Assembly: GCA_947495165.1 (NCBI GenBank)
Contig: CANLXM010000001.1
Span: 1,178,001-1,242,000, forward strand
DNA length: 64,000 nucleotides
Reading direction: 5' to 3'
Origin: an uncultured Cellulomonadaceae bacterium
GTDB lineage: Bacteria; Actinomycetota; Actinomycetes; Actinomycetales; Cellulomonadaceae
Shown here: positions 35,770 through 45,142 of the stretch, piece after piece
Layout of the letters: each line of letters starts with the position of its first letter
How positions within the stretch are numbered: position 1 is the first letter of the stretch
The notes under the pieces: model-generated
What the model saw: the letters and a program-made list of their open reading frames with translations, nothing else
Told to the model about the DNA's origin: nothing
Databases searched by the model: none
Translations under genes and position numbers: made by a program

Positions 35770-36768
35770 ATGGACCTGACCATCGGTTACGCAGCCATGC
35801 TCGAGCAGTTCCACCCCACGGAGGTGATCGAGCTCTCCGCCTACGCGGAGTCCCAGGGATTCAGCGGCGTCATGGCAGCCGACCACTTCCAGCCGTGGGT
35901 GCCGCAGCAGGGCCAGAGCGCGTTCGTGTGGAACGTGCTGTCCGCCCTCGGTGAGCGCACCCGGGGTGACCTCGGTCCGGGAGTGACGGCGCCGACCTTC
36001 CGCTGGCACCCGGCGATGGTCGCGCAGGCCTCGGCGACGCTCGCCGCCATGTACCCGGGACGGCACTGGCTGGGCCTGGGGTCGGGGGAGGCCCTGAACG
36101 AGCACATCACCGGTCAGTACTGGCCGGAGGCGCCCGAGCGCATCAACCGGATGTTCGAGGCGATCGATCTCATCAAGAAGCTGTTCTCGGCGTCGCTCGC
36201 CGGGAAGGACGTCAAGCACTCGGGGCAGTTCTACAAGCTCGAGTCGACGCGCCTGTGGACCATGCCGGAGGTCGCCCCGGAGATCCTCGTCGCGACGGCG
36301 GGCCCGGTCACGGCGAAGCGCGCCGGGAAGCACGCCGACGGTCTGATCACCGTGGGAGCGCCCCTCGAGAAGATCTCGATGCTGTTCGGGAAGTTCGACG
36401 ACGGCGTCCGGGAGTCCGGACGTGACCCGGAGTCGATGCCGAAGGTGCTGCAGATCCACCTCTCGTGGGCGCCGACCGACGAAGAGGCCATGACCAACGC
36501 CATGACCGAGTGGCCGAACGGCGGCATGAAGTTCCCCAAGGCGGACATCCGGTCGCCGTTCGAGTTCGAGCAGATCGCCAAGCTCGTGCGCCCGGAGGAC
36601 TTCGCCGGCCGCATGGTGATCTCGGCCGACCCGGACGAGCACCGCGCGGCCATCCAGAAGTACGTGGACCTGGGCTTCGACCGAATCTACCTGCACAACG
36701 TCGGCCGCAACCAGCGCGAGTGGATCGACGTCTTCTCGCGGGACGTGCTGCCCAAGCTCACGCGGTGA
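35770..36768 (+). CDS. F420-dependent LLM oxidoreductase of the glucose-6-phosphate dehydrogenase family
   Basis: A 332-residue TIM-barrel enzyme of the TIGR03557/FGD family. The residues that bind F420 and act in catalysis in FGD1 are present in context: Asp38-His39 and Trp43 (MAADHFQPW) and Glu107 (GSGEALNE). It may reduce F420 using glucose-6-phosphate, but related proteins use other substrates, so the substrate is uncertain. TAGGTT at 35758-35763 ends 6 nt before the ATG, indicating a leaderless mRNA. The stop overlaps the cofE GTG by 4 nt, tying it to F420 biosynthesis. Confidence 0.88.
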   Translation: MDLTIGYAAMLEQFHPTEVIELSAYAESQGFSGVMAADHFQPWVPQQGQSAFVWNVLSALGERTRGDLGPGVTAPTFRWHPAMVAQASATLAAMYPGRHWLGLGSGEALNEHITGQYWPEAPERINRMFEAIDLIKKLFSASLAGKDVKHSGQFYKLESTRLWTMPEVAPEILVATAGPVTAKRAGKHADGLITVGAPLEKISMLFGKFDDGVRESGRDPESMPKVLQIHLSWAPTDEEAMTNAMTEWPNGGMKFPKADIRSPFEFEQIAKLVRPEDFAGRMVISADPDEHRAAIQKYVDLGFDRIYLHNVGRNQREWIDVFSRDVLPKLTR

Positions 36769-37529
36769 CGAGCGCGGCGATCGAGGTCTGGGCGCCCGAC
36801 GGCGTCGGGGAGGTGACCCCCGGCGCCGACCTGGGCGCTCTGGTGTGCGACGCCTGCCCCGAGGTGGTCGACGGCGACATCGTGGTGATCACGAGCAAGA
36901 TCGTCTCCAAGGCCGAGGGGCGGGTCGTGGCTGCCGCCGACCGGGAGGCCGCGATCACCGCGGAGACGGTGCGGGTCGTCGCGACCCGCGCACGGCCCGG
37001 CCTGCCGCCGCTGCGGATCGTGGAGAACCGGCTGGGGCTCGTCATGGCTGCCGCGGGAGTGGACGCCTCCAACACGCCCGACGGCACGGTCCTGCTGCTG
37101 CCCGAGGACCCGGACGCGTCAGCGCGCAGGATCCGGGCGGCGGTCGCCGCGCACCTCGGCGTCAAGGTCGGCGTGATCCTCACGGACACCGCGGGGCGGG
37201 CGTGGCGTGACGGGCTGGTGGATCTCGCGATCGGCTGTGCTGGCGTCGTGCCGCTGATCGACGAGCGCGGCGGGCACGACTCGCACGGACGCGAGCTGAC
37301 GGTCACCGTCACGGCGGTCGCTGACGAGATCGCCTCGGCGGTCGAGCTGGTGAAGGGGAAGACGTCCGGGCGGCCCGTGGGTGTGGTGCGCGGCCTCGGC
37401 CACCTCGTGACCGACGACGACGGGCCCGGTGCTCGTGTGCTTCCCCGGCTCGGTGCGAGCGACCTGTTCGCGGAAGGCACGGCGGAGGCCTACGCACGCG
37501 GGTTCGCCGACGGGAGCGCCGCACGCTGA
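36765..37529 (+). CDS. cofE: coenzyme F420-0:L-glutamate ligase
   Basis: A 254-residue enzyme that adds glutamate residues to F420-0. Motifs are [16 protein letters not shown] near the N-terminus, [21 protein letters not shown], and [24 protein letters not shown] in the middle. It corresponds to the N-terminal half of mycobacterial FbiB; the nitroreductase-like C-terminal domain is absent. The GTG at 36765 overlaps the upstream F420-dependent oxidoreductase (GTGA), so the two are translationally coupled. The remaining F420 genes (cofC/D/G/H) are not in the window. Confidence 0.92.
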   Translation: MTSAAIEVWAPDGVGEVTPGADLGALVCDACPEVVDGDIVVITSKIVSKAEGRVVAAADREAAITAETVRVVATRARPGLPPLRIVENRLGLVMAAAGVDASNTPDGTVLLLPEDPDASARRIRAAVAAHLGVKVGVILTDTAGRAWRDGLVDLAIGCAGVVPLIDERGGHDSHGRELTVTVTAVADEIASAVELVKGKTSGRPVGVVRGLGHLVTDDDGPGARVLPRLGASDLFAEGTAEAYARGFADGSAAR

Positions 37530-37535
37530 CGTGGC

Positions 37536-38216
37536 TCAGAGCCGGAGCATCCCCTTGGCGATCGAGATGGCGATCTCGTTGCTGACGTGCGGGTCGGGAC
37601 CCCACCCGCCGCCGGCGATGCTGATGGACGCGTCGGGCACGAGCACCCCCACCGTCATGACCGTGGCGACCGCGGTCTGCGCGCTGTTGCCGTAGGCGAT
37701 GCCTCCAGCCGCCTCGATCGCGGGATCCGGGAGGTGCTCGAGGTTCGCGTCGGCGAGCTCCGCCGCCGTGAGCATCGCATCGGTCTGGTCATACGGCTCG
37801 CCGATCACCTCGACCGAGCGGATGTTGGCGAAGTCCTCCGGGTCCGGCTCGTCCCAGCTGCACCAGACGCCGTACTCGTCGACACCCGAGGACTCGGTCA
37901 GGACGAGACCGTCCGTGAGGCCCTGCGTGAGGGCCGCGACCTGCTCGCAGGTCGTGATGTGGGCGAGCGCGTCGGTCGTCTCCTCGGCCTGGGGGGCGCC
38001 GTCGGCTCCGTCGTCGAGGAGGTCCTCGACGCCGTCGACCGCGTCGTCGACCGGCGAGTCGCTCGAGGTGTCCTCGGGGGACGCGTCCCCGGGAGCTGAC
38101 TGACCGACCGTGGTCGAGGGCGCCGTCGGGCCGGCAGGGGCGGCGCCGCCGCACGCTGCGAGCGTCAAGCAGACGGCGGCGATGGCGAGCGCGCGTGAGG
38201 CGGATATCCAGGTCAC
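37536..38216 (-). CDS. putative lipoprotein, DUF3558-like
   Basis: A 226-residue secreted lipoprotein. The signal peptide ends in the lipobox LAAC. A Ser/Asp/Pro-rich linker follows (to about residue 80), then a domain with ITTCEQVAALTQGL and GVWCSWDEP, whose two cysteines probably form a disulfide as in DUF3558 proteins. The GTG at 38216 is chosen because TAGTTT on the minus strand (38224-38229) ends 7 nt before it, which suggests a leaderless mRNA; an in-frame TTG at 38225 is less likely. It converges with cofE with 6 nt between stops. Function unknown. Confidence 0.72.
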   Translation of the reverse strand: MTWISASRALAIAAVCLTLAACGGAAPAGPTAPSTTVGQSAPGDASPEDTSSDSPVDDAVDGVEDLLDDGADGAPQAEETTDALAHITTCEQVAALTQGLTDGLVLTESSGVDEYGVWCSWDEPDPEDFANIRSVEVIGEPYDQTDAMLTAAELADANLEHLPDPAIEAAGGIAYGNSAQTAVATVMTVGVLVPDASISIAGGGWGPDPHVSNEIAISIAKGMLRL

Positions 38217-38299
38217 GGCACGCAAACTACCGCGAACGCGGCGCGAGGGCGAGGGCCTGCCTCTCCTTGCTGGCGGCGGGGGCCGTGGAGAATGGGGCC

Positions 38300-39238
38300 A
38301 TGCTGACGATCACGGTTCCCGACGCCGACCTCGAGTCCCGCCTGTCCGACCTCGCCGACCGCGTCCGCATGATCCGCTGGGACTTCAAGACGCCCTTCGC
38401 CGAGGCCACGGACGTCGACCCTGCCGAGGTGAGCGTCGTCGTCGTGCCGCACTACTTCACCAGGCGCGAGGGCTATGAACGCCTGTCTGCTCTGCCGAAC
38501 CTGCGCACGGTGCAGCTGCCCAGCGCGGGCTACGAGCACGCGCTGCCGCACGTCCCGCCGGGCATCACGGTGTGCAACGGCCGCGGCGTGCACGACGACG
38601 GCACGGCCGAGCTCGCCCTCGCACTCACCCTGGCGTCGCAGCGCGGCCTCGACGACGCCGTCCGCGACATGCCCGACGGGCTCTGGCGGCCCTCGATGCG
38701 GTCCTCGCTCGCCGATCGTCGGGCGATCGTGGTGGGTTACGGGTCGGTGGGACGGGCTATCGCGGCGCGCTTGCGGGCGTTCAAGGTCGACGTCGTGCCG
38801 GTCGCCAGCACAGCGCGCGACACCCCCGACGGGCACGTGCACGCCGTGACGGAGCTTCCGTCGCTCCTGCCGACCGCCGACATCGTCGTCCTGATCACTC
38901 CGCTCACCGACGACACCGACGGCCTCGTCGACGCGGAGTTCCTGTCCGCGATGCCCGACGGCGCGCTGCTCGTCAACGTCGGACGAGGCCGCCTGGTCGA
39001 CACCGACGCGCTCCTCGCCGAGGTCCGTTCGGGCCGGCTGCGCGCTGCGCTGGACGTCACCGAGCCGGAGCCGCTCCCCGCCGACCATCCGCTCTGGCGC
39101 ACGCCGGGCGTGATCATCACGCCGCACGTCGGCGGGAGCAGCGACGCGACGTACCCGCGGTTCGCCGAGCTCGTCCGTCGGCAGATCATGCGGCTCCTTG
39201 CGGGTGAGGAGCCGGAGAACGTCGTCGCGCGGACCTGA
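38300..39238 (+). CDS. D-2-hydroxyacid dehydrogenase family protein
   Basis: A 312-residue NAD-dependent dehydrogenase. The Rossmann motif is VVGYGSVGRAIAARL (about residues 144-158). Catalytic Arg lies in VNVGRGRLVD, Glu in VTEPEPLP and His in ITPHVGG near residue 278. The N-terminal half is the substrate-binding domain, with LPSAGYEHAL. The substrate is unknown. GAGAAT at 38288-38293 ends 6 nt before the ATG and a GGAG overlaps it, so both leaderless and led initiation are possible. It is divergent from the lipoprotein gene. Confidence 0.9.
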   Translation: MLTITVPDADLESRLSDLADRVRMIRWDFKTPFAEATDVDPAEVSVVVVPHYFTRREGYERLSALPNLRTVQLPSAGYEHALPHVPPGITVCNGRGVHDDGTAELALALTLASQRGLDDAVRDMPDGLWRPSMRSSLADRRAIVVGYGSVGRAIAARLRAFKVDVVPVASTARDTPDGHVHAVTELPSLLPTADIVVLITPLTDDTDGLVDAEFLSAMPDGALLVNVGRGRLVDTDALLAEVRSGRLRAALDVTEPEPLPADHPLWRTPGVIITPHVGGSSDATYPRFAELVRRQIMRLLAGEEPENVVART

Positions 39239-39252
39239 GCGACCGACCGCGG

Positions 39253-39849
39253 TCAGCCCTTCGCGGCCTTCGCGGCGGCCTTCGCGGCCTTCTTGGTCGC
39301 CCGCACCTCGTCGAGCGACTGCTGGTCGACGACGTCGGCGATGGACCTGCGGGCGTCCTCCTCGCCGTAAGCGCCGGCCGCCTCCCGCCAACCGTCCGGC
39401 GTGGTGCCGTACTGCTTGCCGAGGAGGGCCAGGAAGATCCGGGCCTTCTGGTCGCCGAAGCCGGGCAGCGCCTTCAGGCGACGGAGCACCTCCCGACCGT
39501 CGGGCTCCGAGCCGTCCGACGTCGGAGCCTGCCAGACCTGGGCGGCGTCGGCGTCGTACTCGTCGACGAGGTGCTGCGCGACCGCCTGGATCCGCCCCGC
39601 CATCGAGCGCGGGTAGCGGTGCACGGCCGGCGACTGGGAGCAGAGGGCGACGAACTCCTCGGGGTTGGCCCGGGCGACCGTGCGGACGTCGAGCCCGCCC
39701 ATGCGCTGGGCGATCAGCGCGGGGCCTGCGAAGGCAGACTCCATGGTGACCTGCTGGTCGAGGAGCATCCCGACGAGCAGCGCGAACGGGTCCGACGACA
39801 GCAGGCGGTCCGCATTGTCGTCACCGGTGAACCACAGCGTGGGAGTCAT
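39253..39849 (-). CDS. HhH-GPD-type base-excision DNA repair protein
   Basis: A 198-residue protein of the helix-hairpin-helix-GPD glycosylase superfamily. MLLDQQVTMESAFAGP and LKALPGFGDQKARIFLALLGKQYG are the HhH region and what precedes it. The usual catalytic Asp region is degenerate, so activity is uncertain. The C-terminus is a Lys/Ala-rich tail (ATKKAAKAAAKAAKG) that could bind DNA. CATCAT on the minus strand ends 6 nt before the ATG, consistent with a leaderless mRNA. It converges with the hydroxyacid dehydrogenase gene, with 14 nt between stops. Confidence 0.85.
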   Translation of the reverse strand: MTPTLWFTGDDNADRLLSSDPFALLVGMLLDQQVTMESAFAGPALIAQRMGGLDVRTVARANPEEFVALCSQSPAVHRYPRSMAGRIQAVAQHLVDEYDADAAQVWQAPTSDGSEPDGREVLRRLKALPGFGDQKARIFLALLGKQYGTTPDGWREAAGAYGEEDARRSIADVVDQQSLDEVRATKKAAKAAAKAAKG

Positions 39850-39893
39850 CCGTCCATGATGGCAGGCGCCACCGGCGCCTACCCGACGAGCAG

Positions 39894-40943
39894 CTAGGGC
39901 CGCAGCAGCACCTTGGTGGCCCGCCGCTCGTCCATCGCCGCGTACGCCTCGGCCACCTGCTCCAGCGGGAGCTCCAGGTCGAAGACGAGTCCCGGGTTCA
40001 GGGCGCCGGACAGGACCTCCGGCAAAAGCTCCTCGATGTAGCCGCGCACCGGGGCGACGCCCCCGTTCACGCCGACGTTCGTGCCGAACAGCGTGCGGAT
40101 CGGCAGCTCGGCGCCGCCGTTGGGCACGCCGACGTAGCCCACCATCCCGCCGGGCCGGGCGGACCGGATCGCCTGGTCCATGGACTCCGCGGTCCCGACG
40201 CACTCGAGCACGCAGTCGGGCCCGATCCCGTCGAACATCTCCTTGATCCGCGCGACGCCCGCGTCGCCGCGCTCGGCGACGACGTCCGTCGCACCGAACT
40301 CCCGCGCGATGGCCTGACGGGACTCGTGGCGGGACATCGCGACCACCCGTGCCGCGCCGAGCCGCTTGGCCGCGAGCACCGCGCACAGACCCACGGCGCC
40401 GTCGCCGACGACGACGACGGTGCTGCCCTCGCGCACGCCTGCCGACAGCGCCGCGTGGTGGCCCGTGCCCATGACGTCGGCGAGCGTGAGCAGGCTGGGG
40501 ACCAGGGCGTCGTCGGGGACCTCGGGCGTCGGGACGAGCGTCCCGTCGGCGAGGGGCACGCGCACGCGCTCGCCCTGGGCGGCGTCGACGAACACGCCGT
40601 CGCGGTCGTCCGAGCCCCACCACCCGCCGTGCAGGCACGACGTGGACACGCCGTTGCGGCAGTTCGCGCACGTGTTGTCGCAGAAGTAGAACGGCGCGAT
40701 GACGAAGTCGCCCACGGACACCCTCGCGACGGCGGACCCGACCTCCTCGACGATCCCCACGAGCTCGTGGCCGATACGCCGCGGCTCGCGGGTGTGCGTG
40801 ACGCCGCGGTAGCCCCACAGGTCCGACCCGCACACGCACGCGGCGACGACCCGGACGACTGCGTCCGTCGGTGCGCTGATCGTGGGGTCGGGGACGTCGT
40901 CGAGGCGGATGTCGCGCTCACCGTGGATCACTGTTGCTCGCAT
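39894..40943 (-). CDS. zinc-dependent alcohol dehydrogenase family protein
   Basis: A 349-residue medium-chain dehydrogenase. The catalytic zinc ligands are Cys38 (CVCGSDLWG) and the GHELVG His-Glu. The structural zinc site is the Cys cluster CDNTCANCRNGVSTSC. The NAD(P) Rossmann motif is VVVGDGAVGLCAVLAA. The substrate alcohol or polyol is unknown. TAGACT on the minus strand (plus 40951-40956) ends 7 nt before the ATG, indicating a leaderless mRNA. It is divergent from the large nuclease-helicase gene, and the two promoters face away from each other within 75 bp. Confidence 0.93.
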   Translation of the reverse strand: MRATVIHGERDIRLDDVPDPTISAPTDAVVRVVAACVCGSDLWGYRGVTHTREPRRIGHELVGIVEEVGSAVARVSVGDFVIAPFYFCDNTCANCRNGVSTSCLHGGWWGSDDRDGVFVDAAQGERVRVPLADGTLVPTPEVPDDALVPSLLTLADVMGTGHHAALSAGVREGSTVVVVGDGAVGLCAVLAAKRLGAARVVAMSRHESRQAIAREFGATDVVAERGDAGVARIKEMFDGIGPDCVLECVGTAESMDQAIRSARPGGMVGYVGVPNGGAELPIRTLFGTNVGVNGGVAPVRGYIEELLPEVLSGALNPGLVFDLELPLEQVAEAYAAMDERRATKVLLRP

Positions 40944-41018
40944 GCCCGTGAGTCTACGGAGCGGGTCCGACGCGCTCATCCCGGCGCGTGTGTCGGACGT
41001 CACGCCTAGGCTCGCCCC

Positions 41019-44000
41019 ATGTTCCTGACCGACGACGGCACGCTCGTGTCCAGCGCCACGGATCTCACCAGCGCGGCGTCGTGCGAGTTCGCGCTGCTGC
41101 GCGCCCTCGACAGCCGGCTCGGTCGCATCGCGCCCGTGGAGCTGCCGGCGGACGCGATGCTCGAGCGGGCTGCCCGGCTCGGCGACGCGCACGAGCGGCG
41201 CGTGCTCGAGGAGCATCTCGCTCGCTTCGGTCCGTGGGACCGGGCCTCGGGCACCGGGGTGGCCTGCATCGAGCGGCCAGCGGGCGCCAGCGGTCGGCAG
41301 CGCGACGTGCTCGAGGCCACGCACGCCCAGACGCTCGACGTGCTCCGGGCGGGCGCGGACGTCGTCTTCCAGGCGGGCTTCTTCGACGGACGGTTCAGCG
41401 GCTGGGCCGACTTCCTCGTGCGCGTGCCGGGCGGCCACGACGCCGCAAGCGCAGCCGCCGACGGCGCACCGACGTACGCCGTCTACGACACCAAGCTCGC
41501 GCGGCACGCCAAGGTGACGGCGTTGTTGCAGGTGGCCGCCTATGCCGACCAGCTCCTGCGGGCGGGCATCCGGCCGGCGGACCAGGTGCATCTCGTCCTC
41601 GGGGACCGATCCACCGTGAGCCATGAGCTTCGCGACCTGCTCCCGGTCTACCGCGAGCGCCGCGCCGCGCTCGAGGGCCTGCTCGATCGCCACCGTGCGG
41701 CGGACGCGCCCGTGGCGTGGGGGGAACCGTCGGTCCGCGCGTGCGGACGGTGCGCTGTGTGCGTGCCGGAGGTCGAGGCGCACCGGGACGTCCTGCTCGT
41801 GGCTGGTCTCCGGTCGACGCAGCGGGTTCGGCTGCGGGCCGCCGGGATCACGACGATCAATCAGCTGGCTGCGAGCACGGGGCCCGTCGACGGCATCGGC
41901 GTCGCGACCCTCGAGGCGCTGCGGCTCCAGGGCGCTCTGCAGGTCGAGCAGGACCCGCCGGGCAGCGAGGTGGGCGGTGACGAGCCAGCCGCCCCGGAGC
42001 CGGATGCCGCGACGAGCCAGACGACGCCCGGGGTCGTCTTCCGAGTGGTCGACACCGCGCCGATCCATGGACTTCCTGCACCCGACCCGGGGGACGTGTT
42101 CTTCGACTTCGAGGGTGACCCGCTGTGGTCCGAGGACGGGTCGGCGGACTGGGGCCTCGAGTACCTCTTCGGCCTCGTGGAAGCGCCGCAGGGGCCGACG
42201 GCGGAGCCCGTGTTCCGGACGTTCTGGGCGCACGACCGGGCACAGGAGAAGCAGGCGCTCGGTGACTTCCTGGCCTATGTCACGCAGCGGCGGGCCGCGC
42301 ACCCGGGCATGCACGTCTACCACTACGCGCCCTACGAGAAGACGGCGCTCCTGCGGCTCGCAGGGCGTCATGGGGTGGGAGAGAAGGAGGTCGACGATCT
42401 GCTCCGCGCGGGCGTGCTCGTCGACCTGTACGCGACCGTCCGGCGCAGCGTGCGGACCGGGCAGCGCTCGTACTCCATCAAGAAGCTCGAGCCGCTGTAC
42501 ATGGACGCCGCCCGGGCCGGGGAGGTGACGACGGCGGGGGACTCGATCGTCGAGTACGCCGACGCCTGCGCGCTGCGCGAGGGCGGGGACACCGCGGCTT
42601 GGGCGGAGCGGCTCGAGGCGATCGCCCGGTACAACGAGGACGACTGCGTCTCGACGCTGCGGCTGCGTGACTGGCTGCTCCAGGTCGCCGGCGCTCCGAC
42701 GGACGACGCGCTGGGCACTGGGCCGGGCGCCCCGCCCAGCACTGCGACACCCGGCGCTGACGCGCCGACGCCCACGCGCGAGCCCGACCTCGACGCCGAG
42801 GCGGAGCCTGGACCCGACCCGCTCGCCGACCAGCTCGCGTCGTTCGCGGGGGCCGAGCCCCGGGGCGTCGACCAGCAGGCCGTCGCACTCCTGGCGGCGT
42901 CGCTGGACTACCACCGCCGCGAGGACAAGCCGTTCTGGTGGGCACACTTCGACCGCCTCGTGAGCGACCCGGCCGACTGGACCGAACCGCGCAGCACGTT
43001 CGTCGTCGAGCCGGGGTCGGCCGAGGTGCTCGAGCCGTGGCACGTGCCGCCCGGAAAGCGCACGAAGGTGCGCCGGTTGCGGCTCGCCGGACGGCTCGAG
43101 CCCGGCAGCGAGCTCCGTGCCGGTGCGGCCGCGTGGAGCCTCTACGACGTCCCGGTGCCGGGCGCCGCCAAGACCACCGTCGACGGGGTGCGGGGATGGT
43201 TCGAGACCGCCACCGTCACCCAGGTGGATGTCGAGGAGGTCGATGGCGCCGTGCGGGACGTGCTGGTCGTCGACGAGCGGCTCCCGTCCAAGGCAGAGGC
43301 GCACGACGCGCTGCCGATGGCCCTCGGCCCTGGCGCGCCGCCGCGCACGGACAAGCTGGCCGCCGCCGTCCGGGACGTCGCCCAGCACGTCGCCGCGAAC
43401 CTCCCGGCGCTTCCGCCGCACCCCGCCGTGGACCTGCTGCGCCGGATTCCGCCGCGCACCCGCAGCGGCACGCCCCTGCCGAGCGTCGGAGCGGGGAACG
43501 ACGCGTACGCCGACGCGATCGTCGCCGCGCTCGGCGACCTCGACGGCTCCTACCTCGCCGTCCAGGGGCCGCCCGGCACCGGCAAGACGCACACCGGGGC
43601 GCACGTCGTCGCGCGGCTCGTGCGGCGCGGGTGGCGGATCGGCGTGGTCGCGCAGTCCCACGCGGTCGTCGAGCACATGCTCGACGGCATCGCGCGTGCC
43701 GGCGTACCCCCGGAGAAGCTCGGGAAGCGCCCGGCGTCCGACCGCCGCGACGACGTGCCGTGGCAGTGGCTCGGCGACACCGGCTTCGGTCCGTTCTACG
43801 CCGCCCAGCGTGGCGGCTACGTGGTCGGCGGCACGATGTGGGACTTCACCAACCCCCGGCGCCTGCCTGAGGAGCCGTTCGACCTGCTCGTCGTCGACGA
43901 GGCCGGGCAGTTCTCGCTCGCCAACACGATCGCGGTGTCGGGCGCCGCTCGTTCGCTGCTGCTGCTCGGCGACCCGCAACAGCTGCCGCAGGTCAGCCAG

Positions 44001-44690
44001 GGGCGCCACCCCGAGCCGGTGGACCGCTCGGCCCTCGGCTGGCTCGCCGACGGGCACGACACCCTGCCACCCGAGCTGGGCTACTTCCTCGCGCGGACGT
44101 GGCGCATGCACCCGGCGCTCGCGGGAGTCGTCTCGCGGCTGTCGTACGACGGCCGCCTCGAGGCGATGGCCTGCACGGCGGAACGTTCGCTCGAGGGCCT
44201 CGCGCCCGGAGTCACGTGCCGCCGGGTGGACCACGCGGGCAACGCCGTGGCCTCGCGCGAGGAGGCGCGTGCCGTCGTCGAGGAGGTCCGGTCAGCCCTG
44301 GGTCGGCGCTGGCGCGATCCCAGCACGGCCATCGACCGGACCCTCCAGGAGAGCGACGTGATCGTCGTCGCGCCCTACAACGCACAGGTCTGGACGGTCC
44401 GGCAGGCGCTCGCCGCCGCGGGCCTCGACGCCGTCCGCGTGGGGACCGTCGACAAATTCCAGGGCCAGCAGGCCGTCGTCGTCGTGCTCTCCATGGCGGC
44501 ATCCTCGGCGGACGATGTCCCGCGCGGGATGGAGTTCTTGCTCAACCGCAACCGCCTCAACGTGGCGATCTCCCGCGCGCAGTGGCGGGCCGTCGTCGTC
44601 CGCGCCGAGCGGCTCACCGACTACCTGCCCGCCCGCCCCGAGCAGCTCAGCGAGCTCGGCGCCTTCATCGCCGTGTGCGCCGAGGGCTGA
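41019..44690 (+). CDS. TM0106-family RecB-like nuclease fused to DEDD exonuclease-like domain and SF1 helicase
   Basis: A 1223-residue protein of the TIGR03491 family with three nucleic-acid modules. Residues 1-260: RecB-type PD-(D/E)XK nuclease, Asp131, DTK (157-159) and QxxxY (171-175). Cys22 with CGRCAVC (242, 245, 248) resembles the Fe-S cluster of Cas4/AddB. Residues 265-310: helix-hairpin-helix-like segment. Residues 355-555: DnaQ/YprB-like exonuclease fold with DFEGDP and YNEDDC. Residues 760-1223: SF1 helicase with Walker A GPPGTGKT (near 850), DEAG (near 960), GDPQQLPQ, VDKFQGQ and NRLNVAISRAQ. TAGGCT ends 6 nt before the ATG (leaderless). The biological role of the family is not established; DNA end processing is likely. 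Confidence 0.9.
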   Translation: MFLTDDGTLVSSATDLTSAASCEFALLRALDSRLGRIAPVELPADAMLERAARLGDAHERRVLEEHLARFGPWDRASGTGVACIERPAGASGRQRDVLEATHAQTLDVLRAGADVVFQAGFFDGRFSGWADFLVRVPGGHDAASAAADGAPTYAVYDTKLARHAKVTALLQVAAYADQLLRAGIRPADQVHLVLGDRSTVSHELRDLLPVYRERRAALEGLLDRHRAADAPVAWGEPSVRACGRCAVCVPEVEAHRDVLLVAGLRSTQRVRLRAAGITTINQLAASTGPVDGIGVATLEALRLQGALQVEQDPPGSEVGGDEPAAPEPDAATSQTTPGVVFRVVDTAPIHGLPAPDPGDVFFDFEGDPLWSEDGSADWGLEYLFGLVEAPQGPTAEPVFRTFWAHDRAQEKQALGDFLAYVTQRRAAHPGMHVYHYAPYEKTALLRLAGRHGVGEKEVDDLLRAGVLVDLYATVRRSVRTGQRSYSIKKLEPLYMDAARAGEVTTAGDSIVEYADACALREGGDTAAWAERLEAIARYNEDDCVSTLRLRDWLLQVAGAPTDDALGTGPGAPPSTATPGADAPTPTREPDLDAEAEPGPDPLADQLASFAGAEPRGVDQQAVALLAASLDYHRREDKPFWWAHFDRLVSDPADWTEPRSTFVVEPGSAEVLEPWHVPPGKRTKVRRLRLAGRLEPGSELRAGAAAWSLYDVPVPGAAKTTVDGVRGWFETATVTQVDVEEVDGAVRDVLVVDERLPSKAEAHDALPMALGPGAPPRTDKLAAAVRDVAQHVAANLPALPPHPAVDLLRRIPPRTRSGTPLPSVGAGNDAYADAIVAALGDLDGSYLAVQGPPGTGKTHTGAHVVARLVRRGWRIGVVAQSHAVVEHMLDGIARAGVPPEKLGKRPASDRRDDVPWQWLGDTGFGPFYAAQRGGYVVGGTMWDFTNPRRLPEEPFDLLVVDEAGQFSLANTIAVSGAARSLLLLGDPQQLPQVSQGRHPEPVDRSALGWLADGHDTLPPELGYFLARTWRMHPALAGVVSRLSYDGRLEAMACTAERSLEGLAPGVTCRRVDHAGNAVASREEARAVVEEVRSALGRRWRDPSTAIDRTLQESDVIVVAPYNAQVWTVRQALAAAGLDAVRVGTVDKFQGQQAVVVVLSMAASSADDVPRGMEFLLNRNRLNVAISRAQWRAVVVRAERLTDYLPARPEQLSELGAFIAVCAEG

Positions 44691-44804
44691 CGAGGAGACC
44701 CAGGGTGCCGCGCACGGACCGACGGCGTAACGTCGTCCTCGATCCGACCGGAGCCCGCGCACGCGCGCGGCCCGCCCGGCCGTGACGCGCGAGAAGGGGG
44801 AGCC

Positions 44805-45140
44805 ATGAGATTCGTCCTGCTGTTCCGGGCGGAGTCCGAGCCCGAGGAACCGCCCAGCGTGGAGGACCTCGCCGTGCTCGCGCGGTACCGAGCCGCCCTC
44901 GATCATGCCGGTGTGCTCGTCACCTCCGGCTGGCTGCAGCCGACGAGCACGGGCGCGGTCGTGGACTTCTCCGGGCCGGACCGCACGATCATCGACGGTC
45001 CCTTCGAGGACCTCGACTCGTACGTCGCCGGGTTCTGGGTGCTGCGGTGCGCCACCTTCGACGAAGCCCTGAACTGGGCCCAGCAGGCGCCGCTCGCGTC
45101 GGGGCGCATCGAGGTCCGGCAGGTCGAGGGGGAGGACTGA
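44805..45140 (+). CDS. YciI family protein
   Basis: A 111-residue ferredoxin-like alpha/beta-barrel protein. MRFVLLFRAESEPE at the start and the centre FSGPDRTIIDGPFEDLDSYVAGFWVL are the family core, DGPFxE being characteristic. Such proteins often form dimers with a pseudo-active site at the interface; many are annotated as YCII-related or DGPF domain proteins with unknown function. AAGGGGAG precedes the ATG. The next gene starts 2 nt after the stop, so the two are probably co-translated. Confidence 0.88.
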   Translation: MRFVLLFRAESEPEEPPSVEDLAVLARYRAALDHAGVLVTSGWLQPTSTGAVVDFSGPDRTIIDGPFEDLDSYVAGFWVLRCATFDEALNWAQQAPLASGRIEVRQVEGED

Positions 45141-45142
45141 GG

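Noticed and set aside
39894-44234. 1446-codon open frame on the minus strand, antisense to the nuclease-helicase gene
   Set aside because: Only its last 349 codons (alcohol dehydrogenase) have family motifs. The rest is Arg/Pro/Gly-rich low complexity opposite a clearly conserved plus-strand gene, a usual high-GC artefact.
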